This document shows, one piece after another, positions 50,516 through 59,555 of a DNA stretch of 64,000 bases. The notes below the pieces were generated by a model. It had not been told where the DNA came from. It did no database searches and worked only from the letters and a program-made list of their open reading frames with translations. The position numbers and the translations under genes were made by a program. Positions within the stretch are counted from its first letter, which is position 1. Each line of letters opens with the position of its first letter. This DNA is from Chaetoceros tenuissimus (lineage: Eukaryota; Bacillariophyta; Thalassiosirophyceae; Chaetocerotales; Chaetocerotaceae), in assembly GCA_021927905.1 (NCBI GenBank), contig BLLK01000032.1, forward strand, positions 1-64,000. The letters are read 5' to 3'.

Positions 50516-53453
50516 TACTAACACTACCTTTTCTTTGTTACTCTTTTGTTTTGGTAGCTCAAACAGGCTTCTTTACTTTGGAGCATCTACTTTTGTCTAC
50601 AGGCACCGACTTTTCACTTTCCATCATTCAAGATTCACTTCTAGAATGCACTTTTTGTCTCTACCTTTGCATTAATCTCGACAACCAGTCAATAGCTACA
50701 ATCTTCTTTTCGGAGGATCACAAATTTCGAAAACGACACAATCAGAACAAGAGCTGGCATTCCTATTCTTCCTTGCTGCTGCAAATACTCCGTTTTTCGC
50801 CTCTTATCTCCTTACATGCTTTACATTTGGAACGCACTAGCTTCACCTTCATCGTCTCCACCACAGGCTAAGAGCTACCTCTCACTTCGGAACAGTCACT
50901 ACGGTCTTCATTCCCAAGTCTCCTCTTTTACACCTTTCGTCATGGTTTGGGTCTCGTTTGGACTGCCCTTGCTTCCCTTCCATATCACTCATCTTCGAAA
51001 CAGGCCTAAAGGATACAGTCTGTAGATTCAAATCTCAATCTTCATATCCCACATCATACGTCACGCTTAATACGCAAGATTCTCTTCGCAGCTACTTGGT
51101 ATAGTAGTGCAATTATTATTCAACTTACAATTTACTTTGCTATAACCCTCTTTTCCAATAGATGAAACAAGTCTGTATTACTTTTGAGTTTATCCTTGGA
51201 TACCAACAAGTATATGCATCTACTTTCTTTATCCTTGCCTCCATCTTCGCAACATTTATGCTTTACAAATAGGAACTAGCAGTCTTGAGCAATCGACAGA
51301 GTTCAGGTGTGCCATTCGTACTATGCATCATTCATGATATCTCTTTTGATACAATCCATAGTTTCAAATCTCTGCCTTCATATCTCGCGTCATATGGCAC
51401 GCTTCAAACGCAATTTTTTTTCCGTAGTTACTTGGTATAGTATTTCGATTATATTCAACTTACAATTCACTTTGCTATATAACCCTCTTCTCCAATAGAT
51501 GAAACGAGTCTGTACTACTTCTGAGCTTGTCCTTGGATACCAATTTCCATACTTTGCGTCATGCATGGTTCTCACCTACAACGCATCTGCTGTCTTTATC
51601 CTTGCCTTCATCTTCGCGACGTTTCTACCTCCTCTTTTGCATCCTTCGTTATAGTCGAGCAACTGCTACTGTCCTCTATTGGTATTACTACTCTACTCGC
51701 TGCAAGGACTTCGCTACACCCTTCCAGTTCCGCATATCCCATCATACATGCTTTGCAAATTGGAACGCATTCGTTTTCTTCTTCATCGTCTCTACCTCGG
51801 CAATATACTCTCTTTCACGAAGACTACAAACTTCAACTAGGCAGAGACTTGAATGCCTTCATATCCTTCGTCACTAGCTGATTACATTTTCTCTATTATT
51901 GCTTTCAATCCATCACAGTGTACCGAGGTTCCTACCTTTGCACTTGAGTCATGATTAGATTTGCTTCACTTGCATCTCTTCCTCGCAACCACACGAAACA
52001 TATTCAAGCATCTGTCTCCATAGCTTCCTTGATGTCACGTTTAAAACGTATTCTGATTCGCAATCATTTTTGGCTATTTGATGACACACATTTGTACTAC
52101 CTTCGAGCAACTATTATTGTCCGTGGACTTTTTTTTACTTTGTGCCAGGCATGGTTTACGCCTCGAACGTAATTCCTGTCTCTATCTTCGCCTCAACCTT
52201 TATTTCGTTGTTTGCGCGAAAGTACCAAATTTAGCATCACTCATACTCTCCATACAGGATGTATTTGTTCTACTCGTCATTATTTCTGCAAAAGGTTCAC
52301 GGGTACAGTATTACAGCTTCATTCATGCATCTCACATTCTTTTCTATGCATCCTCTTTTTCAGACAGATCTTCAGCATTTATTCGAGCAACTGTTCTTAT
52401 GAATGAGATTCCTTCGCATCGAGGGCAGCCTTATCCTTCCCTCAGTGTAACCGTACTTCGCTCTGGTTACGTATCTCATCATCATCCGCCAGTCGCCATG
52501 AGTCGGGCCAACCATTCTCCACTTGTAGCAATACCATTGCCTACTAGTACTGTCATGTTGCAACCCACTCACCTTCCTTACATGCATCCTTGCTACATTT
52601 TAACAAACAAGTTTACATCCTCTCGGACCACATGCTATTGTTTCCATCAAGTATTTTCTCTCCTTCTTTGCTCGTATTTTACATTCGCTAGGATTACTTT
52701 GAGGCAACAACTTTGATCTCCAATCTCCAATCTCCAATCACCAACTGCTGAGGACGAGTCTTCTTTAGCTTATCGTATTTTACATTCGCTAGGATTACTT
52801 CGAAGCAACAACTTTGATCTCCAATCTCCAATCTCCAAATCTCCAATCACCAACTGCTGAGGACGAGTCTTTTTTAGCTTATCGTATTTTACGTCGGCTA
52901 GAATTACTTCGAGGCAAAGTATTGCATTTAGTTTTAAAACTCACATCTTATTTCCTTTGTTACCCTCTTCTTCGTCAGGAAGCTTGGACCAAGTTTGGAC
53001 CAGACATGGTATCTCTTCGGAACGCTCAGTTTCTTCGATCTTGAACTCCATCTTGTTCCTTCATCGACGAAAATTTCGACCTCAAATACAACCCACTCTT
53101 ATTTATATTGGCATTGTTTAGCTACCTTCTGAGAACGACCGTAGTTTCTTCTTACTCTATGGACATATTCCCAGACTTTTAAGTTGACAGAAACACGCCC
53201 TATTTAGGCCATTCGACATCTCAAGCACATTGGTACAGTACCTCAATTGACATTTCTATTTTTCCCGATCATATTCTACCTTTTCATCGCACAACCACCA
53301 TCTCTTTTCTCTCCCTCTCTATAGGCTACCGGAAATCTTCTCATATTTTTTTCTCAAATTGGAATAAAACATGAACCCATCTCTGAATGAATTTCCCATA
53401 ACAAATTTCGAAAGTTTTCCAATGAGTTTTTTATACATGAGAAGAAGAACCGA

Positions 53454-53613
53454 TGTAACACTCATTTACTAATATAGCTCCACGATTGATGTCTATTGGT
53501 GATGCGTCTCATTATTCTCAAGATTCCGAAGAACATATCCAACAACATATCCAAACAACGAACAAATAGCTTTTAATTATAAGATACTATCATCCCTCTT
53601 TTTGTGTGTTACA
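53454..53613 (+). repeat. 3' LTR of L1
   Basis: A 160-base repeat identical to the 5' LTR. The 540 bases before it are nearly the same in L2 (57252-57787). Confidence 0.9.
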
Positions 53614-53640
53614 TCCATACCATTACTTTTACTTATTATG
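53614..53640. repeat. Segmental duplication copy 2, right fragment
   Basis: These 27 bases match 21311-21337 of copy 1. They include the stop codon (53629-53631) and last three codons of the Myb-RING gene, so the duplication border cuts inside that gene. Confidence 0.85.
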
Positions 53641-54668
53641 TAACATTCGGAGTATTTCGGCAAATGCTTCATCTCTTCTATACGAACGATGTGATGTAAC
53701 TCGACTCTTGCATACCATGCACTCTTTCTTGCGCCCCACTTCTTCCTCAATGCAAGTACCACAGTATCTATGACAGCAATCTTGAACAATGAAAGGGTCA
53801 TCAAGATAATTCAAACATTTCAGACAACAAGTTGCATCTGTAACATCATGAATTCTCCGCGGCAAGATCTTGATGGATTCAAGCGGTTTCATGCCTTCAG
53901 CATTATTCGAAATTCTTTCGTTTTGAAGCTCTGTGTTCCCTTGATTCAAAGTACAGTCTTTCATCAAAAGTAACAAGTCTCGAAAAGGTTCATCCTTCCG
54001 CAGAGATCGACGTGATCTTACTACACCCCTGCATAAAGGGCACTCTTTTCTATGTCCCAAGGATTCCTCAATACGAAATTTGCAGAACCTATGACAGCAC
54101 TCTGGAATGATGTGTGGGTCATCAAATATTTCAAAGCAGATGGGGCAATGAGTTTCATCAATGTCATCAGGAGCAGAACGTTTCTTGTCGTTGATGACCT
54201 CTTCCTTCTCTGTGATTTCATTAACTTCTTCACTTTGTAATAATTTTGCCTCATTAACCCTCTTTCCATGATTACCTGATGCTCTTTTTGCAAAATACTT
54301 AGACGCATGATTATTAACTTGAATGCGCGTTCTAGTCCGGACATGTGAGGAAATCTTCTTCCATGCTCCTTTACCATATTTCTCCAAGCCTTCTTCGAAA
54401 AGACGATGCTCCTCATCTGTCCACTTCCCCGTGTTCGTGTTTTCTGCTTGTGCGAAATATTTCTCAGCATGATATCTGACTTGTTTATTTGTTCTTGAAT
54501 GTACATGTGAAGCAATTTTCTTCCATTCTCCTTTACCATATTTCTCCAAGCCTTCTTCGAAAAGACGATGCTCTTCATCTGTCCACTTCCCCGTGTTCGT
54601 GTTTTCTATTTGTGCGAAATATTTCTCAGCATGAGTTAAAACTTGAATGCGTGTTCTAGTTCGAACAT
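53629..54668 (-). pseudogene. SHAQKYF-Myb / double RING gene, C-terminal part (after L2)
   Basis: From the ACAT target duplication the frame encodes the end of one SHAQKYF-type Myb repeat, then two full repeats (GKWTDEEHRLFEEGLEKYG ... NHASKYF and similar), a linker and two RING-type zinc fingers. RING 1 (CPICFEIFDDP ... ECPLC) has Arg where one zinc-ligand Cys is expected (CCHRFCKFR), while RING 2 (CCLKCLNYLDDP ... CCHRYCGTC ... CMVC) is complete. SHAQKYF Myb repeats bind DNA; RING fingers usually recruit E2 enzymes for ubiquitylation. The part continues in frame from 57948-58603 if L2 is ignored. Standing alone it has no proper start. Confidence 0.85.
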
Positions 54669-54828
54669 TGTAACACTCATTTACTAATATAGCTCCACGA
54701 TTGATGTCTATTGGTGATGCGTCTCATTATTCTCAAGATTCCGAAGAACATATCCAACAACATATCCAAACAACGAACAAATAGCTTTTAATTATAAGAT
54801 AGTATCATCCCTCTTTTTGTGTGTTACA
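54669..54828 (+). repeat. 5' LTR of L2
   Basis: A 160-base repeat identical to 57788-57947. Confidence 0.9.
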
Positions 54829-55103
54829 TGGCACCAAATGTTCATCAAACCCAACCACCGATATGTTATATGAGTCGCGAGATATATGTGCTCCGAGCTA
54901 ACAGTCTGAATGATGGTTTTATTTTACTTTGCAGAACAGCGATTGATGTACTCACTAGTTTTACTCAATTTTGTGTTGAGGAGTGTCAAGATTCATGCTC
55001 ATAATCGCGTCTTCATCTCCCTCTGATAGTTTTTATTATTTTATAGTATTACACTCACTCCTTTCCTTTATAATTACAGGAATGTTTTTCTTTCTTTCCA
55101 GTT

Positions 55104-55632
55104 TCGTCAATGATGAGTTTTCCTTCGTTCGTTATGAACACTTGCTAGGTCTACTTTGAGTCATTGCTGTAATCTTCTTTCACTCTCGTCCATGATGAGT
55201 TTTCCTTCGCTTCTTATATGAACATGCTAGGTCTACTTTGAGGCAAAACTACAACTCTACAACTCTACTTGCTGATGATGAGTTTTCTTTAGCTTTAAGT
55301 CGTTGTGAACGCTTGCTAGGTTTACTTTGAGGCAAACTTTTGTTTACACTCTAACCCGCTGAGGATGAGTTTTCTTAGTTTGTCGTTGTGAACGTTTGCT
55401 AGGTCTACTTGGAGGCAAAACTTTTATCTACAATCTACAATCTACAATCTACAATCTACAACCTACAATCTACAATCTACAATCTACTAGCTAATGATGA
55501 GTCTTCTTAGCTTGCTATAAATGCTCGCTAGGACTACTTTGAGGCATCTACAATCTACAATCGCTGATGATGAGTTTTCTTTAGCTATATTCGTTACTTA
55601 ACGTTGGCTAGGATTACTTTGAAGCAACTCTT
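55104..55632 (+). repeat. Hairpin modules of L2, first group
   Basis: Six modules. Hairpins include CGTT-GTG-AACG at 55301-55311 and CGTT-ACTT-AACG at 55592-55603. A run of the 7-mer CTACAAT fills about 55428-55487. Confidence 0.75.
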
Positions 55633-56765
55633 TTATTTTACTAACATTTTGATTTTCTATGTGGGGTCTGACACTTCACAGTAATGGACACAGTTTCGTA
55701 CTTTGCGCCATTCAAGATTCAGTCCTAGGATGCAATTCTTGTGTCTACCTTTGCCTTCACTTCTGCGATATCTCAATAGCTACAGTCTTTTGGAAGAATA
55801 AAGATCTCGCCTACGCATTCAAGTCATTGCCTTCATATCTCGCGTCATACGTCACGCTTCACACGCATGATTTTCTTCGCTGTTACTCGGTATAGTATTT
55901 CAATTATATTCAACTTACAATTTACTTTGCTCTATAACCCTCTTTTCCAATAGATGACAACAAGTTTGTATTACTTCTGAGCTTGTCCATGTTTATCAGC
56001 TTCTATATATCGCAAGGATTAGATCATTGTCGAGCAGCTGCTACTGTCCCCTATTGGCACTACTACTCTACTCGCTGCAAATACTTTGCTACACCCTTCC
56101 AGTTCCGCATAATCGGAACGCATCCGCTTTCTTCTTCCTTGTCTCTACCTCGGCAATATACTTTCATTCACGAGAACTACAAATTTCAACTACGAATTCA
56201 AGTCTCCCCATTCATATCCTTCGTCACTAGCTGTTTACATTTGCTTTACAATTACTTTCAATCCATCACAGGGTACTGAGGACCCTACCTTTGCAGTTTT
56301 GGCCATGATCAGGTTTTGCTTCACCTACATTCTTTCTCGCAATCATTCGAAATATATTCGAGTTTCTGTCGCCATATATTTCATTGACGTCACGTTTAAA
56401 ACGCATTTTCATTCGCAATCATTTTTGGCTATTCAGTATAGTTTACAATTGCTTTTGACTCACAATCTAATCGCTCTCTAAAACTCTCTTCTGATAGATG
56501 ACACACATTTGTACCTGCCTTGGAGCAACTATTATTGTCTTTGGATAAGTCTCTACCTTCATAGTTTGCATCAAAGTCAGTCTACATCTCGATACGCATT
56601 TGCTTCAGACCTCAGTAAATAATATTGCGACCAGCTCATTTTACGTTTGGAACAATTGCTACGGTCTACAGTTCACGATCACAGCTATTCTCTCATTTTG
56701 GACACGCTACTGGACATCACCAATCTACTCCTTCTAGTTGAGGCTACTTTTCTCTCCATCGCCAA

Positions 56766-57252
56766 CTGCTGAGGACGAGTTTCTTTAGCTTATCGTATTT
56801 TACGTTTGCTAGGATTACTTCGAGGCAACAACTTTTATCTCCAAATCTCCAAATCTCCAAATCTCCAACTGCTGAGGACGAGTTTCTTTAGCTTATCGTA
56901 TTTTACGTTTGCTAGGATTACTTCGAGGCAACAACTTTTATCTCCAAATCTCCAAATCTCCAAATCTCCAAATCTCCAAATCTCCAAATCTCCAACTGCT
57001 GAGGACGAGTTTCTTTAGCTTATCGTATTTTACGTTTGCTAGGATTACTTCGAGGCAACAACTTTTATCTCCAAATCTCCAACTGCTGAGGACGAGTTTC
57101 TTTAGCTTATCGTATTTTACGTTTGCTAGGATTACTTCGAGGCAACAACTTTGATCTCCAATCTCCAATCTCCAAATCTCCAATCACCAACTGCTGAGGA
57201 CGAGTCTTTTTTAGCTTATTGTATTTTACGTTGGCTAGAATTACTTCGAGGC
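56766..57252 (+). repeat. Hairpin modules of L2, second group, with CTCCAAAT arrays
   Basis: Five modules carry the CGTA-TTT-TACG hairpin; the last (57220-57230) reads TGTA-TTT-TACG, turning one C-G pair into a T-G wobble. CTCCAAAT arrays separate them, longest near 56941-56995. Confidence 0.78.
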
Positions 57253-57787
57253 AAAGTATTGCATTTAGTTTTAAAACTCACATCTTATTTCCTTTGTTAC
57301 CCTCTTCTTCGTCAGGAAGCTTGGACCAAGTTTGGACCAGACATGGTATCTCTTCGGAACGCTCAGTTTCTTCGATCTTGAACTCCATCTTGTTCCTTCA
57401 TCAACGAAAATTTCGACCTCAAATAAAATCCACTCTTATTTATATTGGCATTGTTTAGCTACCTTCTGAGAACGACCGTGGTTTCTTCTTACTCTATGGA
57501 CATATTCCCAGACTTTTAAGTTGACAGAAACACGCCCTATTTAGGCCATTCGACATCTCAAGCACATTGGTACAGTACCTCAATTGACATTTCTATTTTT
57601 CCCGATCATATTCTACCTTTTCATCGCACAACCACCATCTCCTTTCTCTCCCTCTATAGGCTACCGGAAATCTTCTCATATTTTTTCTCAAATTGGAATA
57701 AAACATGAACCCATCTCTGAATGAATTTCCCATAACAAATTTCGAAAGTTTTCCAATGAGTTTTTTATACATGAGAAGAAGAACCGA

Positions 57788-57947
57788 TGTAACACTCATT
57801 TACTAATATAGCTCCACGATTGATGTCTATTGGTGATGCGTCTCATTATTCTCAAGATTCCGAAGAACATATCCAACAACATATCCAAACAACGAACAAA
57901 TAGCTTTTAATTATAAGATAGTATCATCCCTCTTTTTGTGTGTTACA
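57788..57947 (+). repeat. 3' LTR of L2
   Basis: A 160-base repeat, identical to the 5' LTR of L2. Confidence 0.9.
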
Positions 57948-58603
57948 ACATGTGAAGCAATCTTCTTCCAATTTTTATCATATATTTGCAAACCTTCTAC
58001 GAAAAGACGATGCTCTTCATCTGTCCACTTCCCTTTGTTCGTGTTTTCTGCTTGTGCGATATATTTCTCAGCATGATTATTAACTTGAATGCGCGTTCTA
58101 GTTCGAACATGTGAAGCAATCTTCTTCCATTCTCCTTTACCATATTTCTCCAAGCCTTCTTCGAAAAGACGATGCTCCTCATCTGTCCACTTCCCTTTGT
58201 TCAGCATGTCAGAATCTATATTGGATGGTGTAAGCAACTTAGACTCATAGTTCTCCAGTTCAGTTCCAGTTTTTCCAACATCTTCTTTATTTGTTTCTTT
58301 ACTTTGACTTGCCTCTTCCGTGTTTCCGTTGTTCTCTTTAAAATTGTTACTTAACTTTTTATCACACACACACATATGATAATACCAGTCATTTTTTTGG
58401 CAATCTGTGCTACAATACCATGCATTGTAACAACCAGAGCAATGCCATAGTTTGCCAGTCGTATCAGTTTTGTTGCAAAATTTATTATTACAGCACTTGT
58501 CATCTGATTTCGTAGTGAGCATCATTTTTTCCGGTGAAAAATCCTTCCAAAATTGTGGGTGAAACCAAACACTACCGTTTATATCGTGACAGAATCCATA
58601 CAT
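57948..58603 (-). pseudogene. HSF C-half / MYND / SHAQKYF-Myb part of the broken gene
   Basis: The frame opens with MYGFCHDINGSVWFHPQFW, the second half of an HSF-type DNA-binding domain (family: LN-x-YGF ... YYHE-x-F), then a MYND zinc finger (CCNNKFC ... CSGCYNAWYCSTDCQ ... H-x-C) and one full SHAQKYF Myb repeat, and is cut inside the next repeat (after IASHV) by L2. It then reads into the LTR and stops at 57911. MYND fingers bind proline-rich partners. It is in the same frame as both neighbouring parts. An ATG follows the upstream stop at once, so re-initiation is possible but would give half an HSF domain. Confidence 0.85.
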
Positions 58604-59095
58604 TTACAGCTCCCGTCGAAAACGATCAAAGTCACAAAAGAAACCCCTGAAGTAAAGAAGTAACGCAATTCTGGTACACTCCAAATAATTGTAAATGTGA
58701 AATGTTCGACCACCAGGCAGCCATGCTATGATATGGTCTAGAGACTTGTCTTCAAGCATCCTCCTTAGAGTAAACAGAAACGGTTCTTGTATGTGAAATG
58801 AATCAAAATGACGCCAAACTTCTTTAGCATTTCGCGACTTGACAAGAGCAGCTATTTGTTCCCAATCTTTTCCATATGTATAAAGACCATCTAGAAATCT
58901 ACAGTGCTCTTTGTCGGTCCATAGTCCTTCACTTTCGATTATAGCAGCTGTAGCTGATGCTCTCCTGATATTATTAGCAAAGTTTCCTATGCTTAGTTTC
59001 TTCTCTGTCGACGAAGAAGATTCTTTGTCCACAGAAGCTGCACATCCACTCTCAGACGTGCACGTCTCAATCTTCTGATCCCGACGAGCGTTCAT
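58604..59095 (-). pseudogene. SANT / HSF N-half part of the broken gene, ends at in-frame TAA
   Basis: From ATG 59095 the frame encodes a Ser-rich N-terminus, a SANT/Myb repeat (LWTDKEHCRFLDGLYTYG ... RNAKEVWRHF) and the first half of an HSF DNA-binding domain (FLFTLRRMLEDKSLDHIIAW, LPGGRTFHIYN, YFRGFF ... FRREL). The TAA at 58606-58604 falls where HSFs have the Asn of the QLN-x-YGF motif, and the rest of the HSF domain follows without a gap in the same frame. This is therefore best read as a nonsense mutation in one gene, not two genes. Other HSF residues are also drifting (PGG for PHG). Confidence 0.8.
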
Positions 59096-59555
59096 TTTCT
59101 TGATGACTGATTCTTCTTGATTCTGATCAATACTCTCCTTTACAAAGAAGCTCAATGTATATATGCAAGTCTATTTATAGATGAAGTAGTGCTAGCTGGC
59201 CATGTGTTGTGCACAAACATATATTCTATATTCTCTATCGAGATTGAGAAGAATGAGAGAAAGATATGAAAATTCGGAGTTGGAGTTGTTGCTATCAAAA
59301 TAGCTGAAATAGGCCAATGTCACCTTCGGTCAGGTACGTACGTGTTTTCTTTTGTCTTCCCCTTTTGGATTTAAAGGGGCATTTATAATTCCTCAAGATA
59401 GGTTCGTAACACAACTCATTTTTTCATGCATGCATGTTTTTGTTTTTTGTGTGTGGTTTGTTTGTAGGTGCTTCATATCTAACGTAGTATCTTCCTACCT
59501 AATCCATTCCTCTTGTATTAATCCTACTCCAAACTTCACGTAACTAATTGTCATT
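59096..59555. other. Divergent intergenic region
   Basis: This 460-base spacer lies between the broken HSF-Myb gene (-) and RFC1 (+). I see no RNA gene or repeat. Confidence 0.5.

Larger units (their letters stand above)
48158..53613 (+). mobile_element. Non-coding LTR element L1 (LARD-like, 5.46 kb)
   Basis: Identical 160-base terminal repeats (48158-48317, 53454-53613) start TG and end CA. The target duplication is TCCA (48154-48157 and 53614-53617); copy 1 of the duplication shows the empty site. TGGCACCGAATC directly after the 5' repeat is a primer-site candidate that would pair with a tRNA 3' CCA end, and GAGAAGAAGAA stands just before the 3' repeat as a purine tract. No gag, pol or other protein is seen on either strand. 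The interior is pyrimidine-rich and full of hairpin modules and short tandem arrays. It must be moved by proteins encoded elsewhere. Confidence 0.88.
54669..57947 (+). mobile_element. Non-coding LTR element L2 (LARD-like, 3.28 kb), inserted in the Myb gene
   Basis: Identical 160-base LTRs (54669-54828 and 57788-57947) are flanked by ACAT (54665-54668 and 57948-57951). It has the same primer-site start TGGCACC and the same purine tract as L1. The two LTR pairs differ from each other by one base that is shared within each pair, which is the signature of reverse-transcription of each element from one template. The interior is shorter than that of L1 but has the same hairpin modules and nearly the same last 540 bases. 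No ORF of note. It lies antisense to the broken gene. Confidence 0.88.
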
